From: Kordiimonadales bacterium IMCC3096
GTDB taxonomy: Bacteria > Pseudomonadota > Alphaproteobacteria > Minwuiales > Minwuiaceae
Assembly: GCA_016865035.1 (NCBI GenBank)
Contig: CP018227.1
Location: 466,001 to 530,000 of the forward strand
Length of the DNA: 64,000 bases
Reading direction: 5' to 3'
The first letter of the stretch is position 1. Each line of letters begins with the position of its first letter. This document shows positions 50,355 to 62,203 of this stretch, piece by piece. The notes below the pieces were generated by a model. That model was not told the DNA's origin and made no database searches. It was given only the letters and a program-made list of their open reading frames with translations. Made by a program: the position numbers and the translations under genes.

Positions 50355-53028
50355 CCTTCTCCGGCGCGCTGTTCAGCGTTGCCTGTGCCGCCGCCAGCCG
50401 GGCAATCGGCACACGGAACGGCGAGCAGGAAACATAGTCCAGCGCAACCGCCTCACAGAAATGGATCGATGCCGGGTCACCGCCATGCTCGCCACAGATG
50501 CCGAGCTTGATGTCCGGGCGCGTCTTCCGGCCACGCTCCGAAGCGATCTCGACCAGTTCGCCGACACCCTCCGTATCCAGGCTGACGAAGGGGTCCTTCG
50601 GCAGGATGCCCTGACCGACATAGGCGTCCAGGAAGGACGCGGCGTCGTCGCGGCTGATGCCGAACGTGGTCTGGGTCAGGTCGTTGGTGCCGAAACTGAA
50701 GAAGGCCGCGGACTCCGCAATGTCGGCGGCGCGCAGCGCGGCACGCGGCAGTTCGATCATGGTGCCGACCAGATATTCCACCTCGCGGCCGCCCTGTTCC
50801 GCATGTACGGCGGTCGCCACCGCATCGATGCGGGCCTTCAGGATATCGACCTCCTGCCGTGTCGCCACCAGCGGGATCATGATCTCCGGTGTCACCGCTT
50901 CTCCCAGTTCCTTCGCCACCAGATAGGCGGCTTCGAAGATTGCACGGGCCTGCATCTCGTAGATCTCGGGGAAGGAGATACCGAGACGACAGCCGCGATG
51001 CCCCAGCATGGGGTTGAACTCATGCAGTTCGGCGGCGCGGCGGCGCATCTGCTCCGACTCCACGTTCATGGCGGAGGCCACGCCCTCGATCTCCTCGTCC
51101 GACCGGGGCAGGAACTCGTGCAGCGGCGGGTCCAGCAGCCGGATCGTGACCGGCAGCCCCGCCATGATGCGGAACAGTTCCACGAAGTCCGCCCGCTGCA
51201 TCGGCAGGATGCGCGCCAGCGCGGCCTTCCGCCCCTCCAGCTTCTCCGACAGGATCATCTCCCGCACCGCCAGGATGCGATCATCGTCGAAGAACATGTG
51301 CTCGGTGCGGCAAAGGCCAATGCCCTCCGCGCCGAACTCGCGGGCGGTGCGGGCGTCGTGCGGTGTCTCGGCATTGGCGCGGACCCGCAGCCTGCGGATC
51401 TTGTCGGCCCAGCCCATCAGGATGCCGAAATCACCCGACAGCTCGGGCTGGATCGTCGGCACGGAACCGGCCATGACCTCGCCCGTGGCACCGTCGATGG
51501 TCAGCATGTCGCCGGCATGGAAGGTACGGCCCAGCACCCGCATCTCCCCCACCTTGTGATCGATGCGGATGTGACCGGCACCGGAAACGCAGGGACGCCC
51601 CATGCCGCGCGCAACCACCGCCGCATGGCTGGTCATGCCGCCCCGGCTGGTGAGGATACCCTCTGCCGCATGCATGCCGTGGATGTCTTCCGGGCTCGTC
51701 TCCTCCCGCACCAGCAGCACCTTCTCACCCAGCTTGGACTGACGCTCGGCCTCGTCCGCCGTGAAGACGATCCGGCCCGATGCGGCGCCGGGGCTGGCAG
51801 GCAGCCCCTTGGCGATCACGTCGCGTTCGGCGGACGGATCAAGTGTCGGGTGCAGCAACTGGTCGAGCGATCCGGGCTCGATCCGCTTCACCGCCTCCGT
51901 ATGGTCGATCAGGCCTTCCTCGGCCATGTCCACGGCGATCTTCAGCGCAGCCTTCGCGGTACGCTTGCCGGAGCGGGTCTGCAGCATCCACAGCTTGCCC
52001 TGCTGCACCGTGAACTCGATGTCCTGCATGTCGCGGTAGTGGGCCTCCAGCGACTTGTAGACCCTGACCAGTTCGGCAAAGACCTCGGGCAGGTTCTCCT
52101 CCAGGGACAGGGCCTCTTCGCCCGCCGCCTCCCGCGCCGCCTTCGTGATGAGCTGCGGCGTGCGGATACCGGCCACAACGTCCTCACCCTGCGCATTCAT
52201 CAGGTATTCGCCGAAGAAGATGTTCTCTCCCGTCGAGGGATCGCGGGTGAAGGCGACACCGGTTGCCGACCCCTCACCCATGTTGCCGAACACCATGGCC
52301 TGCACATTGACGGCCGTGCCCCAGGCCGCCGGAATGTCATGCAGGCGGCGATAGGTATTGGCGCGGTCATTCATCCATGACCCGAAGACGGCACCGACAG
52401 CACCCCAGAGCTGGTCTTCAGGGTCCTGCGGGAAGGGCTTGCCCGTGGCCTTCTGCACCTGTTCCTTGAACAGGCTGACGAGCTGTTCCAGATCCGCGAC
52501 CGTCAGTTCATTGTCGAGCCAGACGCCGCGGGTCTCCTTGATGCCTTCAAGCAGATCCTCGAAGTCGCCGTGATCGACCCCCAGAACCACGTCACCGTAC
52601 ATCTGAATGAACCGGCGATAGCTGTCGAAGGCAAAGCGGCGGTCACCGGAACGCTTGGCCAGCCCCTCCACCGTCACATCGTTCAGGCCCAGGTTCAGGA
52701 CCGTGTCCATCATGCCCGGCATCGACGCCCGCGCGCCGGAACGGACGGAAACCAGCAGCGGATTTTCGGCATCGCCGAACCCGGCACCCACGGTCTTCTC
52801 GACCACTGCCATGGCGTCGCGGACCTGATCGGTCAGCTCCGCCGGATAGCTCTGACCGTGGTCGTAATACCAGGTGCAGACCTCTGTCGTGACGGTGAAG
52901 CCCGGCGGCACCGGCAGGCCGAGATTGCTCATTTCCGCCAGATTGGCACCCTTGCCGCCCAGCAGGTTGCGCATGTCCGCCCTGCCCTCGGCCGCGCCGT
53001 CACCGAACGTGTAGACCCACTTGCTCAT
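50347..53028 (-). CDS. ppdK: pyruvate, phosphate dikinase
   Basis: An 893-residue enzyme that interconverts pyruvate, ATP and phosphate with phosphoenolpyruvate, AMP and pyrophosphate. Three domains are seen: the N-terminal ATP-grasp (from WVYTFGDGAAEGRADMRNLLGGKGANL), the phosphohistidine swivel domain with the catalytic His in GGMTSHAAVVARGMGRP, and the C-terminal PEP/pyruvate barrel ending after LTQTTFGISRDDA and CGEHGGDP. The ATG at 53028 lies four bases after the glyS stop. It gives a reversible PEP supply route. Confidence 0.97.
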   Translation of the reverse strand: MSKWVYTFGDGAAEGRADMRNLLGGKGANLAEMSNLGLPVPPGFTVTTEVCTWYYDHGQSYPAELTDQVRDAMAVVEKTVGAGFGDAENPLLVSVRSGARASMPGMMDTVLNLGLNDVTVEGLAKRSGDRRFAFDSYRRFIQMYGDVVLGVDHGDFEDLLEGIKETRGVWLDNELTVADLEQLVSLFKEQVQKATGKPFPQDPEDQLWGAVGAVFGSWMNDRANTYRRLHDIPAAWGTAVNVQAMVFGNMGEGSATGVAFTRDPSTGENIFFGEYLMNAQGEDVVAGIRTPQLITKAAREAAGEEALSLEENLPEVFAELVRVYKSLEAHYRDMQDIEFTVQQGKLWMLQTRSGKRTAKAALKIAVDMAEEGLIDHTEAVKRIEPGSLDQLLHPTLDPSAERDVIAKGLPASPGAASGRIVFTADEAERQSKLGEKVLLVREETSPEDIHGMHAAEGILTSRGGMTSHAAVVARGMGRPCVSGAGHIRIDHKVGEMRVLGRTFHAGDMLTIDGATGEVMAGSVPTIQPELSGDFGILMGWADKIRRLRVRANAETPHDARTAREFGAEGIGLCRTEHMFFDDDRILAVREMILSEKLEGRKAALARILPMQRADFVELFRIMAGLPVTIRLLDPPLHEFLPRSDEEIEGVASAMNVESEQMRRRAAELHEFNPMLGHRGCRLGISFPEIYEMQARAIFEAAYLVAKELGEAVTPEIMIPLVATRQEVDILKARIDAVATAVHAEQGGREVEYLVGTMIELPRAALRAADIAESAAFFSFGTNDLTQTTFGISRDDAASFLDAYVGQGILPKDPFVSLDTEGVGELVEIASERGRKTRPDIKLGICGEHGGDPASIHFCEAVALDYVSCSPFRVPIARLAAAQATLNSAPEKDG

Positions 53029-53032
53029 CGCT

Positions 53033-55108
<2,076 letters not shown>

Positions 55109-55111
55109 GGC

Positions 55112-56014
55112 TCAGCCCTCCCCCGGCAGATGTCCGCGGGCGCGGAGCCATTCCTCCGCCGCGCGCTTGGCCAGCGCCCGGACCCGGCCGATGTAGGCGG
55201 CGCGCTCCGTCACGCTGATGACGCCCCGCGCGTCCAGCAGGTTGAAGACATGGCTCGCCTTGATGCACTGGTCATAGGCAGGCAGGGACAGGCCCTGATC
55301 CGCCAGCGCCATGCATTCCCCCTCCGCATCCGTGAAGTGGCGGAACAGCATCTCGGTATTGGCGTGCTCGAAGTTGTGGGCGGAATATTCGACCTCCGCC
55401 TGATGAAACACCTCCCGGTACTTCACCCCTGGCGTGGTGGCGGTGGGCGCATTGAAAGCCAGGTCGTAGACATTGTCGACGCCCTGCACATACATCGCCA
55501 GCCGCTCCAGTCCATAGGTCAGTTCGCCCGAGACCGGCGTGCAGTCATAGCCGCCGACCTGCTGGAAATAGGTGAACTGGCTGACCTCCATGCCGTCGCA
55601 CCAGACCTCCCAGCCCAGTCCCCAGGCGCCCAGCGTCGGGCTTTCCCAGTCATCCTCGACAAAGCGGATGTCGTGGTTCATCGGGTCGATACCGATCTCC
55701 CGCAGGCTGCCCAGATAGAGCTCCTGAAAGTCCGGCGGGGACGGCTTCATGATCACCTGGTACTGGTAGTAGTGCTGCAGGCGGTTCGGGTTCTCGCCAT
55801 AGCGGCCATCCGTGGGCCGCCGTGACGGCTGCACGTAGGCGGCATTCCAGGGCTCCGGCCCCAGTGCGCGCAGGGTCGTGGCCGGGTGAAATGTGCCCGC
55901 GCCGACTTCCATGTCATAGGGCTGCAGGATCAGGCATCCGCGCGCCGACCAGTAGCTGTGAAGGCGCAGAATGAGGTCCTGAAACGATGGCGCAGCGGCC
56001 TCGCGCTCTGGCAT
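55112..56014 (-). CDS. glyQ: glycyl-tRNA synthetase, alpha subunit
   Basis: A 300-residue class II synthetase subunit. [42 protein letters not shown] (start of the catalytic core) and [27 protein letters not shown] (motif 3 region) are essentially invariant in GlyQ. It forms glycyl-adenylate and charges tRNA-Gly. It is the first gene of the glyQ-glyS-ppdK-flavodoxin operon, and a sigma-70-like promoter lies about 45 bases upstream of the ATG. Confidence 0.98.
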   Translation of the reverse strand: MPEREAAAPSFQDLILRLHSYWSARGCLILQPYDMEVGAGTFHPATTLRALGPEPWNAAYVQPSRRPTDGRYGENPNRLQHYYQYQVIMKPSPPDFQELYLGSLREIGIDPMNHDIRFVEDDWESPTLGAWGLGWEVWCDGMEVSQFTYFQQVGGYDCTPVSGELTYGLERLAMYVQGVDNVYDLAFNAPTATTPGVKYREVFHQAEVEYSAHNFEHANTEMLFRHFTDAEGECMALADQGLSLPAYDQCIKASHVFNLLDARGVISVTERAAYIGRVRALAKRAAEEWLRARGHLPGEG

Positions 56015-56056
56015 GAAACCGATCCCTGATGACTGAAGGCAGAAAGTGTCCGCGTA

Positions 56057-56084
56057 GGTATATGGCTGGCAGTATTGGGGTCAA
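56057..56084 (-). promoter_or_regulatory. sigma-70-like promoter of the glyQ operon
   Basis: TTGACC (56084-56079) and TATACC (56062-56057) are 16 bases apart on the minus strand. Initiation near 56050 gives a leader of about 36 bases before glyQ. Confidence 0.6.
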
Positions 56085-56152
56085 GGGGAACAGGGCCGCA
56101 GGGGGGCATGCAGCGGCGGCCCGATTTGCCCTCGTCCGAGGGACTGGTCCGC

Positions 56153-56216
56153 CCCTCTCCCCCTCCCGAACACCCTTTTTAGGATACTTCCGTGGGTGGT
56201 CGGGATGGGGAGAGGG
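56153..56216. repeat. long GC-rich inverted repeat between DUF1467 gene and glyQ
   Basis: Arms 56153-56175 and 56194-56216 (23 bases each) pair at all but two positions around an 18-base AT-rich loop containing TTTTT. It lies 29 bases past the DUF1467 stop and about 70 bases before the glyQ promoter, so it is placed to terminate the nuo-to-DUF1467 transcript. No T-tract follows on the minus strand. Its size and CCCTCTCCCC arms also suit a dispersed hairpin element. Confidence 0.75.
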
Positions 56217-56244
56217 ACGGAACGGCCAGAGAAAAGGTGCAGCC

Positions 56245-56508
56245 TCACGGCTTGCGGTCGAAGAACTCCCGCCAGGGCACGATGCCATAGTGGTCGCTGG
56301 CCCAGAGCAGCAGGAAGACCACGGTGGTAATGGCGGTCGTCAGGGCGAACTTGAACAGCAGGCGCGGCTTCACCGGCGCGCCGTCCGCCTGCCCCGGCAC
56401 CAGGTCCTCACCCGCTTCCTCCGGCGTGCGCACACCGATGGGCAGGGTGGTGAACAGGATCACCCACCAGAGGATGATGTAGATGACGATGCCGCCGGCG
56501 ATGGACAT
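56245..56508 (-). CDS. DUF1467 family small membrane protein
   Basis: An 87-residue protein with two hydrophobic segments (about 5-25 and 52-70). The WWVILFTTLPIGVRTPEEAGEDLVPGQADGAP region and the terminal VPWREFFDRKP match DUF1467. In alphaproteobacteria it usually follows the methylmalonyl-CoA epimerase gene and precedes proS or lolC; here glyQ follows. The function is unknown. The gap to the epimerase gene is 84 bases. Confidence 0.88.
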   Translation of the reverse strand: MSIAGGIVIYIILWWVILFTTLPIGVRTPEEAGEDLVPGQADGAPVKPRLLFKFALTTAITTVVFLLLWASDHYGIVPWREFFDRKP

Positions 56509-56592
56509 GGTTCGGTTCCGTGGTTGGTTGTGGGCTGTCGTACTCAGGCCGAAGTGTCAGACTGGACCCTCGCCCCCCCGAGACCGCCCCCG

Positions 56593-56997
56593 TCAGGGCT
56601 GTTCCAGTTCCACCAGTGTACCGCAGAAGTCCTTCGGGTGCAGGAACAGCACCGGATTGCCGTGGGCGCCGATCTTCGGCTCCCCGTCGCCCAGCACCCG
56701 GGCGCCTTCGGCCTTCAGCTTGTCGCGCGCGGCAATGATGTCCTCCACGTCGTAGCAGACGTGGTGCATGCCGCCCGACGGGTTGGTCTTCAGGAAGTTG
56801 GCGATGGGCGAATCCTCACCCAGCGGATGCAGCAACTCGATCTTGGTGTTGCCCAGTTCCACGAACACCACCGTCACGCCGTGATCCGGCTCCGGCTGCT
56901 GCTCGGAGACCTTCGCCCCCAGCGTGTCACGATAGGTTGCCGTCGCGGCCTCCAGATCAGGAACCGCAATTGCCACATGATTCAGACGTCCGATCAT
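56593..56997 (-). CDS. mce: methylmalonyl-CoA epimerase
   Basis: A 134-residue vicinal-oxygen-chelate enzyme that interconverts (2R)- and (2S)-methylmalonyl-CoA in propionate degradation. Metal ligands fit His7 (GRLNHVAIAVPD), a histidine in GMHHVCYDV and a glutamate near the C-terminus (LVELEQP); FCGTLVELEQ is the standard ending. Mutase genes are not in the window. Its ATG overlaps the RNase J stop by one base, a conserved arrangement in this group. Confidence 0.94.
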   Translation of the reverse strand: MIGRLNHVAIAVPDLEAATATYRDTLGAKVSEQQPEPDHGVTVVFVELGNTKIELLHPLGEDSPIANFLKTNPSGGMHHVCYDVEDIIAARDKLKAEGARVLGDGEPKIGAHGNPVLFLHPKDFCGTLVELEQP

Positions 56998-58733
56998 CAG
57001 ACAGCCTCCTTCCACTTGCCTGCCGCGACCCGCTCACCCTCTTCCAGGCGCACGACCTCGCATTCCGTTACCGGCCGGCGGCCATTGGCCTGCCGTACCA
57101 CCTTCCTGAGCGCCCGGACCGCAGTCTGGGCCAAAGTGTCATCATCCGCCGGGCGTCGGCCATTGACCTTGCCCATCTCCCGCTCGATCGCGCGTTCCGC
57201 GTCCGCGATCAGGTCGCGATGCTCCGCGCCTTCGGCAATGCCGATCAGGATGATGCGCGGATCCTCGATCAGTTCGCTGTCCTCATCCACCACCAGCACG
57301 ATCATGGCGGCACCATTGTGGCTCAGCCTGCGCCGGTTCAGCAGCATCTCCGCCGCTGTCAGCACCAGTCCGGAGGCATCGACGGCCAGACGCCCGACCG
57401 GCACCTCACCCACCTTCTCCGGTGTGCCCGGCCCCAGTTGCAGGATGTCGCCATTCAGCACCACGTGCGCTTCCGGGACGCCGCATTCCTTCACCGCATA
57501 GCGCGCCTGCTCGATCAGGTGGCGCGCCTCGCCATGGACCGGGATCAGCATTTCCGGCTGCACGATCTCGTACATGCGCCGCAGTTCATCACGGCTCGGG
57601 TGGCCGGAGACATGCACCGGACGATCCTTTTCCGTCACTACCTCGATCTCGTTCAGGGCGAGCTGGTTGTGCAGGCGATAGAGGGTCTTGTCGTTGCCCG
57701 GAATGATCTTGGAGGAGAAGATCACCACGTCGCCCTTGCGCAGGTTGACCTGCGGGTGGTCATCGTTGGCGATGCGCGCCATGGCACCGCGCGCCTCCCC
57801 CTGGCAGCCGGTACAGAGCAGCAGCACCTTGTCCCGCGGCATCGCTGCCGCTTCCTTGTCGTTCAGCGGCTCGTCCATGTCCGCCAGATAGCCGACCTTT
57901 CGCGCCGCCTCGTAGAATTTCCACAGCGACCGGCCCACCAGCGCGAAGTGACGACCGGACTGCTTCGCGGCGTAGGCCACGCTTTCCAGCCGCGCGACGT
58001 TGGAGGCGAAGGTTGTCACCACCACCAGGCCATTGCGCCCCTGTACGGTCCTGACCAGTTCGTCGCGCACATCGCCCTCCGAACCCGACGTGCCGGGACT
58101 GAAGACATTGGTGGAATCGCAGATCAGCGCCCGGATCCCCTTCTTCGCCCATGCCCGCAGCGCCTCCTCGTCGGAGGCCGGGCCCAGCATCGGGGTCGCA
58201 TCGAACTTCCAGTCGCCGGTGTGCAGCAGCGTGCCGTGCGGCGTCTCGATCGCCAGCGCCTGCATCTCCAGCGTCGAGTGGGTCAGGCCGATCATGGTCA
58301 CGCGGAAGGGGCCGAGTTCCAGCGGGCCCTCGTCACGGACGATGCGCAGATCGACGTCGTCCTCGATCCCCGCTTCCCTGAACTTGCCGACAAGCAGTTC
58401 CGCGGCAAAGGGTGTCGCATAGACCGGACACTTGAAACGGTGCCACAGGTGGTGAACCGCACCCAGATGATCCTCATGACCATGCGTGATCACCAGACCG
58501 AGGATATCCTCGGCCTCCGTCTCCGCGTAGGTCGGATCGGGCACGACAATGTCGATGCCGGGCAGGTTGTCGTCGGCGAAGGTCATGCCGCAGTCGACCA
58601 TCAGCCACTTCCCGCCCGTGCCATACATGGTCAGGTTCATGCCGATTTCACCGCAGCCACCCAGCGGCACCATCACCAGTCCGTCACGATAGGCGTGATG
58701 TCCGCCAGCCTTGCTCGATTTCGATTTGCCCAC
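56997..58733 (-). CDS. rnj: ribonuclease J (metallo-beta-lactamase/beta-CASP)
   Basis: A 578-residue 5' exo- and endoribonuclease. The dizinc motif THGHEDHLGA (His84, His86, Asp88, His89) lies in the beta-lactamase domain; the beta-CASP domain follows (about 200-370, with STNVFSPGTSGSE) and the HVSGHPSRDELRRM motif closes the active site. It processes and degrades mRNA and rRNA in alphaproteobacteria alongside RNase E. It starts with GTG and overlaps the coaX stop by one base. Confidence 0.95.
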   Translation of the reverse strand: MGKSKSSKAGGHHAYRDGLVMVPLGGCGEIGMNLTMYGTGGKWLMVDCGMTFADDNLPGIDIVVPDPTYAETEAEDILGLVITHGHEDHLGAVHHLWHRFKCPVYATPFAAELLVGKFREAGIEDDVDLRIVRDEGPLELGPFRVTMIGLTHSTLEMQALAIETPHGTLLHTGDWKFDATPMLGPASDEEALRAWAKKGIRALICDSTNVFSPGTSGSEGDVRDELVRTVQGRNGLVVVTTFASNVARLESVAYAAKQSGRHFALVGRSLWKFYEAARKVGYLADMDEPLNDKEAAAMPRDKVLLLCTGCQGEARGAMARIANDDHPQVNLRKGDVVIFSSKIIPGNDKTLYRLHNQLALNEIEVVTEKDRPVHVSGHPSRDELRRMYEIVQPEMLIPVHGEARHLIEQARYAVKECGVPEAHVVLNGDILQLGPGTPEKVGEVPVGRLAVDASGLVLTAAEMLLNRRRLSHNGAAMIVLVVDEDSELIEDPRIILIGIAEGAEHRDLIADAERAIEREMGKVNGRRPADDDTLAQTAVRALRKVVRQANGRRPVTECEVVRLEEGERVAAGKWKEAV

Positions 58734-59509
58734 TACAGCGTCCTTGGGTTGCGGCGACTGATCTCCAGCAGCCCGTGCATCGTCAGATCACGATCGATCG
58801 CCTCGATGCAGTCCGTACCATCGGCGAACATAGGGGCGAGGCCGCCGGTTGCAATGACTTGTATGCGCTGCCCGTATTCTTCGCGGATGCGACTGATCAG
58901 CCCTTCGATCAGACCGACATAGCCCCAGTAGACCCCTGACAGCATCGCGGACTGCGTATCATTGCCGATCACGCGCTCCGGTCGCTCCACCGCGATACGG
59001 GGCAGCTTCGCCGCCGCCATGTGCAGGGCCTCGAGGCTGAGGTTGATGCCCGGCGCGATCACGCCCCCCAGATAGTCGCCTGCTTCATTGATGATATCGA
59101 ACGTCGTGGCGGTGCCGAAATCGACGATGATCGCCGGGCCGCCATACTTCTTCTTCACACCGACGGCGTTGACGATGCGGTCCGCACCGACCTCCCGCGA
59201 TTTCTCGATCAGCACCTTGATGCCGACATCCACGTCCGGATCACCGACCACGATCGGTTCGCAACGGTAATAGCGGCGGCAGAGTGTGCGCAGGTTGAAC
59301 AGCGCCTGCGGCACCACGGTGGCGATGATGGCGCTGTCGATCTGTTTCGCATCGACTTCCACCAGCCCCATCAGGCTGGCCAGCCAGACGCCATACTCGT
59401 CGGCGGTCCGGGCAGAATTCGTGCTTGTCCGCCACTCGCCGAGAATGTCCTCACCGTCAAACACGGCGAAGGTCGTATTGGTGTTGCCCGCGTCGATCGT
59501 CAGCAGCAT
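58733..59509 (-). CDS. coaX: type III pantothenate kinase
   Basis: A 258-residue ASKHA-fold kinase for the first step of CoA synthesis. The P-loop-like LLTIDAGNTNTTFAVFDG (Asp6), the monovalent-cation motif EVGADRIVNAV, DFGTATTFD (catalytic region) and VIATGGLAPMFA are characteristic. The start is the ATG at 59509, 22 bases after the birA stop; the reading to 59557 would run back into birA. It is fused into the conserved birA-coaX-rnj run. Confidence 0.95.
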   Translation of the reverse strand: MLLTIDAGNTNTTFAVFDGEDILGEWRTSTNSARTADEYGVWLASLMGLVEVDAKQIDSAIIATVVPQALFNLRTLCRRYYRCEPIVVGDPDVDVGIKVLIEKSREVGADRIVNAVGVKKKYGGPAIIVDFGTATTFDIINEAGDYLGGVIAPGINLSLEALHMAAAKLPRIAVERPERVIGNDTQSAMLSGVYWGYVGLIEGLISRIREEYGQRIQVIATGGLAPMFADGTDCIEAIDRDLTMHGLLEISRRNPRTL

Positions 59510-59531
59510 CGACCTCTCCTCGATTCGCGCT

Positions 59532-60275
59532 TCAGTGGGGCGGCGGCCGGAAGACATCCCCCGCCGTGATCCGCCTCAAGGTGTCATCATCCTGTCGCAA
59601 CAACAGGGCACCGTCGTCATCCAGCCCCTCGAACAGGCCATGCAGTTCGCCATCCGCCAGACGGGCAACGACCGGCTTGCCCAGTCCGTCAGCCATGTCC
59701 AGCCAGGCCCGGCGAACAGCCGCAAAGCCCTGCCTCTCCCACGTTTCCGTCCACGCCGTCAAGCGCAGGCTCAACATGGCAAGAACCCGCTGGACCGTGG
59801 TCTCCGGTGCAAGGGTGGACAGGGCAAAGGCCGGATAGGGTGTGCCTGTCGGCGCTGAGGCAATATTGACCCCGATGCCGATTATGACCGCGTCCCGCCC
59901 CGCTGGCGTGCGTGCCGTCTCCAGCAGGATGCCGGACAGTTTCGCACCGTCCGCCAGAACATCGTTCGGCCACTTGCAGCGGACGGCGGCCCGGTCCTGC
60001 AGGACCTCTGTGGCCACCTCAGCCACGCCGAGCGCGGCAATGAAGGAAAGCTCGGCGAAACGGGCCAGCGGCACCGTCGGGCAGAAGCCGAAGGAGGAAT
60101 AGAGATTGCCGGCCGGACTGGTCCACTCCCGACCGCGCCGTCCGCGTCCCTGCATCTGACGCTCTGCCGTGACCACCAGCCCGCCCTGATCAGCCATCTC
60201 CAGCCGCACCTTCACCTCGTCATTGGTGGAACCGACATCGCCCAGCGCCACATGATGAAAGCGGCCGGTCGACAT
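59532..60275 (-). CDS. birA: biotin--[acetyl-CoA carboxylase] ligase (BirA), without regulatory domain
   Basis: A 247-residue single-function ligase that makes biotinyl-5'-AMP and attaches biotin to BCCP. The biotin-binding loop GRGRRGREWTSP (about 43-54), KWPNDVLADGAKLSGILLE (about 100-118) and IGIGVNI are diagnostic. There is no N-terminal helix-turn-helix domain, so it is not a repressor (class I type). The ATG overlaps the stop of the GNAT gene by one base. Confidence 0.95.
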   Translation of the reverse strand: MSTGRFHHVALGDVGSTNDEVKVRLEMADQGGLVVTAERQMQGRGRRGREWTSPAGNLYSSFGFCPTVPLARFAELSFIAALGVAEVATEVLQDRAAVRCKWPNDVLADGAKLSGILLETARTPAGRDAVIIGIGVNIASAPTGTPYPAFALSTLAPETTVQRVLAMLSLRLTAWTETWERQGFAAVRRAWLDMADGLGKPVVARLADGELHGLFEGLDDDGALLLRQDDDTLRRITAGDVFRPPPH

Positions 60276-60739
60276 CAGTCGAGGACAAGCGTCATGAAGA
60301 AGCTTTCCGGGTCATCCGGGTAGAAGGAGAAGGGACCACAGGGCGTGAAGCCGTAGCGGGCGTAGAGTGTCCGCGCCGAACGGAAGCCGTCCGCCGAACC
60401 GGTCTCCAGGCTGAGACGCTGATACCCCCGCTGGCGTGCCACGGCGACGATATGGTCCAGCATGCGGGCGGCAAGTCCCTGCCCGCGCAGCTCACCGATG
60501 GTGTGCATCGACTTGATCTCGCCATGCCCGGTATCGAGTTCCTTCAGCGCGCCGAAACCGATCAGCCGACCGTCGCCCCACATGCTCCAGAACGTCATGC
60601 CGGGCGCGGCGAGTCCGCTGGCATCCAGCGCGTAGATCTTCTCCGGGCTGGTATGGGCCTGCATGTGCGCATGATGCACCTGCAGCAGCGCCAGGCATTC
60701 CGGACGGGTCGGTTCATCTTCCTGGATGCGGATGTCCAT
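60275..60739 (-). CDS. GNAT family N-acetyltransferase
   Basis: A 154-residue acetyltransferase. The acetyl-CoA loop ELRGQGLAARMLDHIVAVA (about 83-101) has the R/Q-x-x-G-x-G/A signature, followed by LSLETGSADGFRSARTLYARYGF, the strand and helix typical of motif B. The substrate is unknown. It sits between nuoN and birA, with a one-base overlap to birA and 18 bases to nuoN. Confidence 0.9.
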   Translation of the reverse strand: MDIRIQEDEPTRPECLALLQVHHAHMQAHTSPEKIYALDASGLAAPGMTFWSMWGDGRLIGFGALKELDTGHGEIKSMHTIGELRGQGLAARMLDHIVAVARQRGYQRLSLETGSADGFRSARTLYARYGFTPCGPFSFYPDDPESFFMTLVLD

Positions 60740-60757
60740 TGGTCACCCCTTCCCCGT

Positions 60758-62191
60758 TCAGGGGAACAGGCTGCCTGCCGCAACAGCCGCACCATTGACC
60801 AGAACACCGGGCACGACGAAGAAGGCGGCGGTTAGGAAGGCGGTGACCGCCATCAGCACGCCAAGCTCCATGCCGATCGGCTTCGACAGCGGCTCGGTCG
60901 GCTCATCGAAATACATGATCTTGATGATCCGCAGGTAGTAGAACGCACCAACCACGCTGGCGAGGACACCGATGACGGCCAGGTAGTACAGGCCCGCATT
61001 GATGGCCGCCATGAAGACGTAGAACTTGCCGAAGAACCCGGCCAGCGGCGGCACGCCCGCCAGCGAGAACATGAAGATCGCCAGCGCCATGGCCATGCCC
61101 TTGTGGGTCTTTCCCAGACCACGCAGGTCGTCGATGCTCTCCACCATCCGGTCGCCGCGCCGCATCGCCAGGATGCAGGCAAAGGTGCCGACGTTCATCA
61201 CCAGATAGATGGTCAGATAGACCAGAACGCCGCGCACACCCTCCGACGTTGCCGCCGTCAGGCCGACCAGTGCGTAACCGACATGGCCGATGGAGGAATA
61301 GGCCATCAGCCGCTTGATGTTGTGCTGCCCGATGGCCGCGAAGGCACCCAGCAGCATCGACAGGACCGAAATCAGCCAGATGATCTGCCGCCAGTCCGCC
61401 TCCATGCCGCCGAAGGGCTCCAGCATGGCGCGCAGGAACATGGCCAGTGCCGCGACCTTGGGTGCCGTGGCAAAGAAGGCGGTGACCGGCGACGGCGCGC
61501 CCTCATAGACGTCAGGCGTCCACATGTGGAACGGCACTGCCGACACCTTGAAGGCCAGACCGGCCGACAGGAAGACGATGCCGATGACGAGACCCAGGCC
61601 CGCCTTTTCCTGCCCCTGCATCACATTGGCAATGTCACCGAACGTGGTGGAGCCGGTGAATCCGTAGATCATGGAACAGCCATAGAGCAGCATGCCCGAC
61701 GACAGCGCGCCGAGAACGAAGTACTTCAGCCCCGCCTCCGTCGTGCGGGTCGAGTCACGCTTGAAGGCCGCCAGCACGTAGAGCGGCAGGCTCTGCAGCT
61801 CGATACCCATGTAGAGCGAGATGAGGTCATTGGCGGAGACCATCATCAGCATGCCCAGCGTGGCGATCATGATCAGCACGGGATATTCGAACCGGTTCAT
61901 CCCCTCCCGCCGGACAAAGCCCTGCGACAGGATGATGGCGGCGGCAGAGCCGATCAGGATCAGCACCTTGGCAAAGCGTGCAAAGGGATCATCGACGAAC
62001 AGGCCGGCGAAGCTGACATTGTCACCTTCCCCCGTCACCACCAGCACCAGCGCAACGGCAAGCGAAAGGATGCCCAGCCAGGACACCAGCCCCATGTCGG
62101 AACCGGGTTTCTGGAACACGCCGATCATCAGCATCGCCATCGCGGCGACAGCCAGGAAGATCTCGGGAAGGGCTATGGCGAAATCATGCAT
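60758..62191 (-). CDS. nuoN: NADH-quinone oxidoreductase subunit N
   Basis: A 477-residue membrane subunit of complex I with about 14 helices. The proton-pumping antiporter-like core is seen in [40 protein letters not shown] and [24 protein letters not shown], including the key Glu and Lys residues of TM5 and TM7. It follows nuoM by 12 bases and ends the nuo part of the operon. Confidence 0.97.
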   Translation of the reverse strand: MHDFAIALPEIFLAVAAMAMLMIGVFQKPGSDMGLVSWLGILSLAVALVLVVTGEGDNVSFAGLFVDDPFARFAKVLILIGSAAAIILSQGFVRREGMNRFEYPVLIMIATLGMLMMVSANDLISLYMGIELQSLPLYVLAAFKRDSTRTTEAGLKYFVLGALSSGMLLYGCSMIYGFTGSTTFGDIANVMQGQEKAGLGLVIGIVFLSAGLAFKVSAVPFHMWTPDVYEGAPSPVTAFFATAPKVAALAMFLRAMLEPFGGMEADWRQIIWLISVLSMLLGAFAAIGQHNIKRLMAYSSIGHVGYALVGLTAATSEGVRGVLVYLTIYLVMNVGTFACILAMRRGDRMVESIDDLRGLGKTHKGMAMALAIFMFSLAGVPPLAGFFGKFYVFMAAINAGLYYLAVIGVLASVVGAFYYLRIIKIMYFDEPTEPLSKPIGMELGVLMAVTAFLTAAFFVVPGVLVNGAAVAAGSLFP

Positions 62192-62203
62192 GGTGATCGG
62201 ACC

